Assembly: GCF_019649055.1 (NCBI RefSeq)
Contig: NW_026570335.1
Location: 372,001 to 436,000, forward strand
DNA length: 64,000 nt
Origin: Paramacrobiotus metropolitanus
Taxonomy: Eukaryota > Tardigrada > Eutardigrada > Parachela > Macrobiotidae
Direction: 5' to 3'
Made by a program: the position numbers and the translations under genes. Each line of letters begins with the position of its first letter. The first letter of the stretch is position 1. Shown piece by piece: positions 54,264 to 64,000 of the stretch. The notes under the pieces were generated by a model. It was not told the origin of the DNA, searched no databases, and worked only from the letters and a program-made list of their open reading frames with translations.

Positions 54264-54684
54264 TCTCGTGAGAGTTAGCGTAATAATCCCGAAAGCGGAA
54301 CGCGCATACGCTTCTTCTTGCGCAAACGTTAGTTTGCGATGCGGTTTAGCAGTTTATTATGTGTTGTGTAATATAGGGCAAAGTGCGATGCAATTGACGC
54401 AGTATTTGCAACAGAAGAACAGCGTCCTCACCTTGCCGTTCTATCCGCAGAAGATCGTCCACGCTCGCTTTCGCTGGGTCATTCATGCGCCTAACGCTAA
54501 GGTACACACACAGGCGCAGTGCGGTGGCTTGAAAAAAATGATTCCGTATGCCCGTTACTGCCCGTTTACACGGTATTTCATATTCTTTGCAAGTTCTTGC
54601 ATGTTGTCAATATTGTTACAGAAATTGTTTTGTTCTGTAGATATATATGCCGAAAAAAAATGTTTTTTTTCTCACACGAATGTC
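54264..54684. other. Right flank of the virus-like module
   Basis: A 148-codon plus-strand ORF (54268-54714) has no recognisable domain and crosses into the inverted-repeat arm, so I treat it as chance. No terminal inverted repeat of the virus-like element was identified here. Confidence 0.4.
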
Positions 54685-55770
54685 GCCTCGTTTGCAGAGG
54701 ATGGTTTTCTGTGAGTTTTCATGCATGTGCCCAGTAACTAGACAATCCATAAACAGCATAGTCTGCGAAAGCGCGCTGTGTAAAAAGTGCCGGGATAAGT
54801 ATTGGTTTCTATGGGCCGACGATGCCTTCCCGGCGTAGCTTAGGCGTACGGCACCCAACCGCTACATTGCGCCATCCCGGCGAGAAGTAGAATCAACAAG
54901 TTGGGGATTGCAACTCTCTGTTGCAGGAGGCAGTGTCCGACGGGTGGCTACCCAAACAAAAGGGAAAACAAAATCAGGTCCCAACGTACCTGACTTTATA
55001 TTTCCTGTTGTTTTGATAGTCAGCTCCTGGCCTTTGAACTCTGAACGCCCAAAGTAGACCTTCTGGTACGTACCTGTCAACGCTCAGTTAGTGCCCATCA
55101 CACGGCTGATCGATCACGTGCTAAGCAGTATTCCGATTTGTATTGCGAATTCCGTCTTGCCAGACGGAATATGCAAAACAAGTCGGAATTCCCAAATGGC
55201 GAGGTAGTGGGTAAGTCAATACAGGCCGGTACCCTTATAAACTTGGTCTTTGCCAGGTCACCCGCTATTCGATGCTTAGATCCAGTTCGCATCGTCCAGT
55301 GGAGCAGTGCCGTCGTTGCAAGAGCGATATGCATAACGCTCTTTCTATATACATATAATTTCTATGCAAGTAAGCCTATGTTGACAGTTGAGTTACGCCA
55401 ATGAAGCGCCACGATGCCGGCCCTATTAACGACCGCGATAAAAGTAATCACCTACTGATACAAAGAAAGAAATAAAACGAATGCAGCTGCTTGGCAGGAA
55501 GTGCCTGTGAGGTTTTATTTTGGAATCATACAGTTGTACGGCGTCCAGGGATCACACAGTCCCGCTGGACTGAAATGCAGGACAGACAATGAAATTCATT
55601 CAAGTCAGTAAAATTGTTAAGGCTCCGGCGATCAATATCCGCAAGTGCGCTTGAGGTGTGAAAGGGCAGACGACATCCATGGACCGCTCTGCTGAATCTC
55701 TACGGAATTACAGCATGGCAAACACTGCAGAGTGGAAAATTAACGCGATTTGACGTAGTACATCACACTG

Positions 55771-56594
55771 TTGAATCCCAAACTGACAAACGTTAGAACA
55801 CATGTTCCTTTGGACAAATACTTGTTTGGCCGACGTCCACAGGTGACTAGTTCTGGCTGCACCTCCAAAAAGGATCACATTAATTTGTCAGAAAAACACT
55901 GTAAATTGTCCTTAGCATTCGGAATACGTTTTGCTATTTGGCGGCTACACGGAACCATAACCACTGAAAACAACACACGAACAAACGTTCCAACGGTTGA
56001 TGACCTTTTATGATCACTGGACTTAAAGGTCACCCGTATGGACATTAACGAGTTAAAATCTGTCTTTGTTAACAATTTTGTGATAATCGGTTCGTGCAGT
56101 AGTTTGGTGAGTTTGCGCTCCTGTCCGCTTGCTTTCCCACAGCCAATGTGGACGGTATCCGCGTTGAGAGCTCGCTCAGCATGTCAACAAAACCCTACCC
56201 GTTCATATGGGCAGAACCGACAATAATCGATGGCGTCGATTTTGCGCAGAGGGGATCATATTTCTCGCAGTTCTATAGTGTGCTGGATGACGTGCGTTCT
56301 TTTCCCTTGGCTGGTGTTGCAGCGCAATGTTTGCGTTTCTAAGTGCTGCCACTTAATCAGAGGAAGCCCATACGCCGCATACGTTGGGAACTCAATCTTG
56401 CAGACGGTAAAATCCACGGATCACCGTGTTTGTACCTGCGCAGCCTGCCCCGATGGCAACAACGTGCAGCCATCCATGCTAATGTAGCCGGCAGGAAGTT
56501 GGATGATCGACGCTCAATGAAATCGTATCCATCATTCTACCGCTTGTTGACAGTAAGGTACGAGGCAAGCGACAACTCTTTCCCATCGCTTTAG
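55771..56594 (+). pseudogene. Unknown protein remnant, left-arm copy
   Basis: Fragments in successive frames match the right-arm copy: WRLHGTITTENNTRTNVPTV (to 56013), then STKPYPFIWAEP and RGSYFSQFYSVLDDVRSFPL (to a stop at 56340-56342), then LADGKIHGSPCLYLRSLPRW (56343-56594). At the internal stop (TAA) the right arm has GAA, so that stop is a point mutation. I do not recognise the family. Confidence 0.5.
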
Positions 56595-56873
56595 TAAATT
56601 TTATCACTTTCCCTGCTGCATCTTACCCGTGTGCAGGCGCTCACGTGATACTTGATTTCAGCCGTTTCACGTCGTTTTGCAGCTATAGTTGATTGTGCAA
56701 ACTAATAAAGTATAGAAAAGAGCACGGCAGGCGAGATTTTATCGCCGGCTCAGTAAGCGCTGATTACAAAGGATACGATATCAGTATCACGTGAGCGCCT
56801 GCACACGGGTAAGATGCACCAGGGAAAGTGATAAAATTTACTAAAGCGATGGGAAAGAGTTGTCGCTTGCCTC
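56562..56873. mobile_element. Foldback insertion (312 bp) present only in the left arm
   Basis: Starts GAGGCAAGCGACAACTCTTT and ends with its reverse complement, with arms of about 90 bases through CACTTTCCCTG and CGTGTGCAGGCGCTCACGTG. The direct repeat GTAC sits at both edges (56558-56561, 56874-56877). The right arm lacks it at the matching site (near 61695), so it inserted after the duplication. Confidence 0.75.
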
Positions 56874-57665
56874 GTACTGTACCTAGATGCGATTTTCTTG
56901 AATATCAAACCATCTTTTTGAGCGGATCGCGAAGCTGACGAACGATTTCTCCATAACATTCTTAAGAAATTCTATTTACTGTAAAATAGACAATTTATTC
57001 GAAATTTTTATTAAGTACACCCTTTAAACTTTTCTCGACAGATGTAAAATCTTTTATTCTAACATATCTGAGATATTAAAAATACACAAACGCATTTAAT
57101 AATGCACGAAATATGTGACGATACACATTAATTTAACCTCTGTTCTAACAGATAATCAGTACAATTATGAGGACTGAACAGAGATATTTTTCATGTGCTC
57201 CTTTTCTTCACGATGCATTTATTAAACTGCGTCGATTGTGCTACGCATTTTAATGGCTTCCTCCGCCACGAACAGAAGGAGCAGAAGCAGCACTACATCC
57301 GCTGGATCGACTGAGCGTAAGCCAGAAATAAGGACAGCATGGACACATAATATTATTTTTACATTCATCTGTACTGTCATTACTGTATACTACTCCTGCA
57401 GTGCACTTGCAGTAGTTTACTGATGCACTTGTACTTGCATTTACACTCCACATGCCTTTGAATATTATTTTGCATGCGGCAGTTAAACTGCAGACAGTAC
57501 TTTATCGATTCTTGTGAAACCTTGACTGCAACTCTTTGGTGCACAGCTGATTTAACACGATTCCATGTGATAACATTTGTAATACGTTCCCTATTTGTCA
57601 AATAAATGAAACAGTATGTCAGTTTGTGTATTAATCTTGGGAATTTGGAACCATATTAAGACATT

Positions 57666-58393
57666 ATGGCATGTCGTGATGTGTTATTTAGTAACCGTAT
57701 GCGGTTCTCTTTTGCTCTGTACAAAACAATGTTGGCTCATATTTCCAGCAAAGATAATTTGCTATTATCACCGTTATCTGCCGAATTGGCCGCTATTACG
57801 GCACACATTGGAGCGCAGGGAAAAACACGCAGTGAAATAGCGGGAGTATTGAAGCGACGGCGGATTACACACGCGAGGACGATGCGCACTACTAAGCGCG
57901 TTCGCCATAAAAAAATTACGTACAGATACTTGTAAGTTTGTGAGATATAAAAAATCTCTACATTTTTTATGCTTTATGCAGTGCTTCTGTCAATAACGTT
58001 GTTGACATTCAAACTGATCATAATCTCGACTGATAATACCTCAGTTTTTCAGAGTCGATTAAAAACTTCGAACTGTCATCTCGCTTGGGGATATTTGTTG
58101 AAGAAAGTGCTCCTGTGAACGAACATTACGTCGAACGAGCACACAATCTCGTCCAGGCAGCTTGTACACCTGTTCTATTTGCGAGTGATCCTGATAGCGC
58201 TTGGGAAAGCGTGAAAAACTTTGTAACGCTCCCAACGAAGGGAAAGGTTCCCGAAATCCCGGGGTTACCCAGAATCCCGTCGCCTATTAATTTAGTATTC
58301 GCGACTACTGCTCATTTGCAATCTAACTGGGCGAATCATTTTCCTGGTCACCAGACCGCAAAAAATGGTTTACCCTGGCTACGGGTGCCAAGA
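57666..58393 (+). pseudogene. Truncated serpin pseudogene, left arm
   Basis: Exon 1 starts at ATG 57666 (MACRDVLFSNRMRFSFALYK, DNLLLSPLSAELAAITAHIG) but loses about 165 bases relative to the right-arm copy near 57890, removing part of the exon and shifting frame. Exon 2 begins at 58053 after TTTTTCAG and stays open (GIFVEESAPVNEHYVERAHN) until the arm ends in the middle of the exon at 58393. Strand 3A onward, the reactive loop and the C-terminal exon are absent. It cannot give a serpin. It could in principle make antisense RNA to the intact copy if transcribed. Confidence 0.85.
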
Positions 58394-58808
58394 TCCTGGT
58401 GGATGTGCCTCCTTAAACCTGCGGCTATACAGACCATGCAGCCTGTTTCGGAAAAGGTAATGTCGCAATATTCCCACGTGCATCATATCGCCGACGTGAA
58501 GCGAAACGAAAAACATTTTATCGCAGATATCGGTGTATTTTGATTACAGTGCGTCGGGACTTAAATCGGCAAAGCTTTTCACCGCTAAAACGTGCACTTC
58601 CTGTAGTCAAGTAACGCGGCTGTAACTCAAAGAATCCTTTAACAGCGCATCCTGCATTAAAGCATCGGGCATCATCCAGTGCCGGTTTTTGCGGTGACCA
58701 CAACATCGAACTAATTGTTTTTGGTAAACTGCTTTAACGCCTTCTTTTCTAAGAAATATCTGGGTAAGGTTCGAGCACTAACAGACGGTCCGGCCGGAAG
58801 AAGCAGAT
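58394..58808. other. Left part of the spacer between duplicated arms
   Basis: Unique sequence with no recognisable gene. It holds the 3' flank of the minus-strand serpin gene and the broken end of the left serpin copy. Confidence 0.5.
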
Positions 58809-60917
58809 TCAGGTAAGAGGGTTACAAACGCGTCCCATAAACAGGATCGTGCTTGATTGTTCATGGCATACGATGAATAAGAACGGCCGATTGGCTATGA
58901 ACCTCTCTTTATTTCTTGGACTCATGGACATGATTATGCAACGATCCGTAGATGCAGGGTAACAGTCAGTGCCGCTTTCGTCGATCCCTACAACACGTAA
59001 GTACGTAACGATGAAACCTTCGGTGCGCATTTGCTTACCCGGTATTTTACAGTGTGTCAGTACTCAACAGAAAATGGCTTTCGGCAGTGCACTGTATCTG
59101 TACATAATTATGTTACCACTTATTATGCAGCATTCAGATATTAAGTTACGCAAAAACTCGAAATTTAACCACTTCCTTCCAGCTGACAGACGAGTCAGAA
59201 GTGGCAAATTCTTCCACTTCCTCATTCCACTGCAATTTTTTTCCATCTTCTTTATTCTATGTACCAATCATCATTTCTTTCCTTAAAAAAAGACTGATAA
59301 AATTTTTTAAAGTGTTTTGTTTGCAGTTAGTAAATTTTGACGGTTACAGGTACCTGTAAAGGTGTGCAGAACTCGCCTACATTCTAGAGTACCCAATGGT
59401 CAACTGCCACACGCACGGTCAGGATTCCTTCGACTTCCCCCAAAAGAATCGAGACAAGGATTTCACGAATAAAAGTTAATGTTTGACTAAGCAAAGCATT
59501 TTTACAAAAATTCGTTAAAATTTTGGAAAACAATTTTGTCAACAAAATTCCTGTAAGAACCCCGGAAATCTAGGAAACTGTGACCATGGCTCACCGTAAA
59601 CGGCTGTCTGCACCATGGTCGAAATCTTTAAAGGTGACAGTGTGCTTATTCCGGACAAGTCAGCCTCGTCGGAAAACACGGTCGGCATTCCCATTTCCGC
59701 GAGAACTTTGTCGACCGCCATGGTGCACTTCAAGGAGAATTTCGGGATCTCCACTGTTACGACATGGGCTAGCTCCATTTTCTCGATTTCCCGGAGTAAG
59801 ATTTCGGGTGTCAACAATTTTTCCACATGGCGTAGCCTGTTTTTGCGCAGTGGACAGGAGAACCAGTGTCTCTTGCCAGGGAGGATGAAATAGGCGGTGC
59901 AATGATCTCCCACGTACGGCAGTTCCAGAATTTTGGCGCCGTGCAGCTTCCAGCTTTTGCGATATCGGCATAATCGAGTGAACCTTCCGTGCATAGTGTC
60001 CACCAGGATCTTGGCACCCGTAGCCAGGGTAAACCATTTCTTGGTGGTCTGGTGGCCAGGAAAATGATTCGCCCAGTTAGATTGCAAATGAGCAGTAGTC
60101 GCGAATGCTAAATTAAAAGCCGACGGGATTCTGGGTAACCCCGGGATTTCGGGAACCCTTCCTTTCGTTGGGAACGTTACAAAGTTTTTCACGCTTTCCC
60201 AAGCGCTATCAGGATCACTCGCAAATGGAACAGGTGTACAAGCTGCCTGGACGAGATTGTGTGCTCGTTCGACGTAATGTTCGTTCACAGGAGCACTTTC
60301 TTCAACAAATATCCCCAAGCGAGATGACAGTTCGAAGTTTTTAATCGACTCTGAAAAACTGAGGTATTATCAGTCGAGATTATGATCAGTTTGAATGTCA
60401 ACAACGTTATTGACAGAAGCACTGCATAAAGCATAAAAAATGTAGAGATTTTTTATATCTCACAAACTTACAAGTATCTGTACGTAATTTTTTATGGCGA
60501 ACGCGCGCTTAGTAGTGCGCGCTTTCGCTGTCGCATCTTACTTTCTGGTTTGAACGTGATTTCCGTGATATCATCGCAGACGAGCGAGATCTCTTCAGCG
60601 TCATCGAGGATGTACATGAACCCTCTGCCTTCAATTTCATCGCAGAGAAACGTGATTCCCCGGGCTTCATCGCGGCTAATTTGCGTTAAACAGCCAGCAA
60701 CGTCCTCGACTGTGTAATCCGCCGTCAAGCCTAATACTCCCGCTATTTCACTGCGTGTTTTTCCCTGCGCTCCAATGTGTGCCGTAATAGCGGCCAATTC
60801 GGCCGATAACGGTGATAATAGCAAATTATCTTTGCGGGAAATATGGGCCAACATTGTTTTGTACAGAGCAAGTGAGAAGCGCAGACGATTATTAAGTAAC
60901 AGATCTTGGCATGCCAT
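58809..60917 (-). CDS. Serpin, three exons, 436 codons
   Basis: Exons 60917-60542, 60350-59595 and 58987-58809, with GTAAGA and GTGAGC donors, TTTTTCAG and TGTTGTAG acceptors and two phase-1 introns. The joined length is exactly 437 codons including the stop. Exon 1 has FSLALYKTMLAHI and DNLLLSPLSAELAAITAHIG (helix A/B region), then an unusual acidic insertion (CDEIEGRGFMYILDDAEEI). Exon 2 has LAFATTAHLQSNWANHF, VEIPKFSLKCT and MGMPTVFSDEADLSGIS. Exon 3 has the reactive-centre loop (DESGTDCYPASTDRCIIM|SM) and ANRPFLFIV...ILFMGRVCNP. Loop length puts Met at P1 and Ser at P1', as in alpha-1-antitrypsin. Cysteine, tyrosine and proline at P12-P10 are non-consensus for a mobile hinge, so inhibition is uncertain. 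No signal peptide, so probably intracellular. Exon 3 and the 3' half of exon 2 lie in the spacer between the duplicated arms. Confidence 0.88.
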
Positions 60918-63637
60918 AATGTTTTAATATCGTTCCAAAATTTACAAAATTAATACGTATGCAAACTGATAAGTTATTTTATTTATGTGACAAACAGAGG
61001 AACTTATCACATGAGAATCTGATATGATGGGATCGTGTGAAATCAGCTGCACCCTAAAGAGCTGCAGTAAAGGTTTCACAAAAATCGATAAAGTACTGTA
61101 TGATGTTTTCCTGCCGCATGCAAATATTCAAGGCATGTGGAGCATAAATGCAAGTACAGTAAGAGTGCATCAGTAAACTATTGCAAATGCAATATATCTG
61201 TACAGTGCAGATGAATGAAAAATTAATAATATGTGTGTCTATGCTGTCTTTATTTTAAACTTACGCTCAGTCGATCCAGCGGATGTAGTGCTGCTTCCGC
61301 TCCTTCTTCTTAGATTCGTGGCGAAGAATGCCATAAAAATGCGTAGCACAATCGACGTAGCTTAATAAATGCATCATGAAAAAAAGGAGCACATGAAAAA
61401 TAGCTCTGTTCAGTCCTCATAGTTGTATTGATTATCTGTAGAACAGAGGTTAAAATAATGTTTATCGTCGCATAATTCGTGCATTATTAAATGCGTTTTT
61501 GTATTTTTAACTTCCCGAAGGTGTTCAGAATAAAATATTTTACATCCGTCGAGAAAGGTTTAGAGGTGTGTACTTAATAAAAATTTCGAATAAATTGTCT
61601 ATTTTAAGTAGAATTTCTTAAGAATGTTATGGAGAAATCGCTTCGCGCTCCGCGCAAAAAGATGGTTACATATTCAAAGAAATCGCATCTAGGTACTTTC
61701 TGTGGACCTGCGGCAGAATAATGGGTACGATTTCATTGAAAGTCCATCATCCAGCTTCCTGCCGGCTACATTAGCATGGATGGCTGCACGTTGTTGCCAT
61801 CGGGGCAGGCTGCGCAGGTACAAACACGGTGATCCGTGGATTTTACCGTCTGCAAGATTGAATTTGCCAACGTATGAGGCGCATGGGCTTCCTCTGATTA
61901 AGTGGCAGCACTTCAAAATGCAAATATTGCGCTGCAACACCAGCCAAGGGAAAAGAACGCACGTTATCCAGCAAACTATAGAACTGCGAGAAATATAATC
62001 CCCTCTGCGCAGAATCGACGCCATCGATCATTTTCGGTTCTGCCCAGATGAACGGGTAGGGTTTTGTTGACATGCTGAGCGAGCTCCCAACGCGGATACC
62101 GTCCACATTGGCTGTTGGAAAGCAAGCGGACAAGAGCGCAAACTCACTAAACTACTGCACGAACCGATTATCCCAAAATTCTTAACAAAGGCAGATTTTA
62201 GCTCGTTAATGTCCATACGTGTGACCTCTAAGTCCAGTGATCATAAAAGGTCATCAACCGTTGGAACGTTTGTTCGTGTGTTGTTTTCAGTGGTTACGGT
62301 TCCGTGTAGCCGCCAAATAGTAAACGGTATTCCGAATGCTAAGGCCAATTTTACAGTGTTTTTCCGACAACTGTGAACCTTTTTGGAGGTGCAGCCAGAA
62401 CTAGTCACCTTTTGGAAGTCGGCCAAACAAGTATCTGCCCAAAAGAACATATGTTCTAACGTTTGTCAGTTTGGGATTCAACAGTGTGATGTACTACGTC
62501 AAATCGCGTTAATTTTCCACTCTACAGTGTTTGCCATGTTGTTATTCCGTAGAGATTCAGCAGAGTGGTTCATGGATGTCGTCTGCCCTTTCACACCTCA
62601 AGCGCACTTGCGGATATTGATCGCCGGAGCCTTAATAATTTTACTGGCTTGAATGAATTTCATTATCTGTCCTGCATTTCAATCCAGCGGAACTATTTGA
62701 ACCCTGGACGCCGTACAACTGTATGATTCCAAAATAAAACCTCACAGGCACTTCCTGCCAAGCAGCTGCATTCGATTTATCTCTATCTTTATATCAGTAG
62801 GCGACTACTTTTATTGCGGTCGCAAATAGGGCCGGCATCATGGCGCTTCATTGGCTTAACTCAACATGGGCTTACTTGGATAGAAATTATATATACATAG
62901 AAAGAGCGTTACGCATACTTGAAGTATCGCTCTTGCAACGATGGCACTGCTCCACTGGGCGACGGGAACTGGATCTGAGCATTGAATAGCGGGTGACCTG
63001 GTAAAGACTAGGTTTATAAGGGTACCGGCCTGTATTGACTTACCCACTACCTGGCCACTTGGGAATTCTGACTTGTTTTGCATATTCCGTCTGGCAAGAC
63101 GGAATTCGCAATACAAATCGGAATACTGCTTAGCACGTGATCGATCAGCCGTGTGATGGGCACTAATTGAGCGTTGACAGGTACCAGAAGGTCTACTTTG
63201 GGCGTTCAGCGTTCAAAGGTTTGGAGTTGACTATCAAAACAACAGGAAATATGAAATCAGGTACGCGGAATCTCCTTTTGTTCTCCCTTTTGTTTGGGTA
63301 GCCACCCGTCGTACACTGCCTCCAACAACAGAGAGTACAATCCTTACTGGTTGATTCGACTTCTCTCCAGGATGGCGCCCTGTAGCGGTTGGGTGCCGTG
63401 ACTGGCTTACAAACAGTTCTGTCTGCTATCATAAGCTGAAGTCTATGTTAATTTATTCATCCTGCGTTCAAACTTTTTTGCCACTGCCATCGATTCATAC
63501 GCCGTGATGTTCTCGTAGGCCCGTAAAAACAAGTGCTTTTCCCGGCATTTTTTTCACAGCGCGCGTTCGCAGACTTTGTTGTTTGTTAATTGGCTAGACA
63601 CATGAAAACAGAAAAACATTCTCTGCAAACGAGGCAA
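60000..63637 (-). repeat. Right arm of the inverted duplication
   Basis: Reverse counterpart of 54685-58393. It retains a full serpin exon 1 and lacks the foldback insertion of the left arm. The arms are centred near 59200 with a spacer of about 1.6 kb (58394-59999). Confidence 0.85.
61697..62450 (-). pseudogene. Unknown protein remnant, right-arm copy
   Basis: Counterpart of 55771-56594, minus strand: IWRLHGTVTTENNTRTNVPT (62450-62241), then STKPYPFIWAEP and GLYFSQFYSLLDNVRSFPL through FEVLPLNQRKP (62133-61843), then KFNLADGKIHGSPCLYLRSL in another frame (to about 61697). The glutamate codon is intact where the left copy has a stop, but here a frame slip occurs near 61870. Neither copy is intact, yet they are broken at different places. 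Family unknown. Confidence 0.5.
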
Positions 63638-63639
63638 AA

Positions 63640-64000
63640 TATTTACAGTATCCTTAAATTAAGCGGCAGTGCTTTGACCACGGTATTACACCACCACGCA
63701 TATGACAGCACACACGAGCAGAAACAGAGCGAATGCGTTGTTCTCTTGTTGTCGCACCGTAAAATCCCTGTTTGTTGGTGACGTCGGAAGGGCAACTGCT
63801 ATTTTGCAATTCCGGTGAGAATAGTGCATTGGCGCTTCTCGAAAGTTACGCCAGTTGTTTAAAAAATCTATCTGGATTCTGGCCAATCGGATAGCTCTGA
63901 ACCATTGAGAGGATCCTTATGTTTGAGCCACTTGATTGCAACTTCTTAAAATAATACTCGTAGCCTATTTAGCTACTACAGAAATTGTACGCCTTTTATA
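63640..64000. other. No recognisable gene
   Basis: Flank of the right arm. Overlapping short ORFs on both strands without motifs. Confidence 0.4.

Larger units (their letters stand above)
54685..58393 (+). repeat. Left arm of a ~3.7-kb imperfect inverted duplication
   Basis: Matches 60000-63637 in reverse over almost its whole length: CGCCTCGTTTGCAGA at the outer edge, the GTGATGGGCACTAA and CACGTGATCGATCAG blocks, the unknown-protein remnants, serpin exon 1 and half of exon 2. It breaks off at 58393 (AAGATCCTGGTGGA). It contains an extra foldback at 56562-56873 and a deletion in serpin exon 1. The arms have many substitutions, so the duplication is not recent or has decayed quickly. Confidence 0.85.

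Overview
The window is animal (metazoan) nuclear DNA. Reading frames are broken up by GT-AG introns, most of them phase 1, and about half the sequence is transposons, foldbacks and satellite repeats. The content (RLE-type non-LTR retrotransposons, a pogo/Tigger-like element, a MULE-like element, a Polinton/adintovirus-like capsid module, a serpin and SANTA/chromodomain/histone-fold proteins) fits an invertebrate, but I cannot name the phylum. Many real genes carry single-base frame slips, several at homopolymers, so either the assembly has uncorrected indels or several genes are decaying.

Layout. 0-18 kb is mostly repeats: a 13-bp-TSD retrotransposon tail nested in an interspersed repeat, two inverted copies of a ~1.5 kb repeat (about 2.0-3.3 and 15.7-17.3 kb), a pogo-like transposon (6187-8841) next to a 209-bp MITE with related ends, a second MITE family, and a frameshifted reverse-transcriptase gene (13.3-15.1 kb). 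19.3-30.4 kb, minus strand, reads as one long gene of about ten exons: disordered N-terminus, SANTA domain (KNL-2/M18BP1 type), AT-hook, and a chromo or chromo-shadow-like C-terminus. Its introns hold a retrotransposon copy and foldbacks. 35.4-36.4 kb has an extracellular-type gene (carboxypeptidase-regulatory-like plus DUF2135-like regions) with one in-frame stop. 37-43.5 kb is satellites, a MITE copy and a decayed MULE.

45.7-47.9 kb, minus strand, is a six-exon gene for a protein of roughly 640 residues with a diverged histone H3 fold in its middle and an RGG-rich tail, a very odd architecture. A SANTA protein (the family that deposits centromeric H3) and an H3-like protein within 16 kb of each other is the most interesting feature of the host part.

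48.7-54.3 kb is an endogenous virus-like capsid module: packaging ATPase, a small basic protein and a minor-capsid-like protein on the plus strand, converging on an adenain-like protease and a double-jelly-roll-type major capsid protein on the minus strand. An LRR membrane-protein gene sits divergently at its left. A palindrome (AAAATTTCGATTTT ... ACCAAAATCGAATTTTT) lies between the convergent blocks and again, three times, downstream of the LRR gene, suggesting a shared 3'-end signal. No DNA polymerase B or integrase is seen in the window.

54.7-63.6 kb is a large imperfect inverted duplication. Its right arm plus spacer carry a complete three-exon serpin (minus strand, 436 codons, Met-Ser at the predicted scissile bond). 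The left arm carries a truncated serpin pseudogene.
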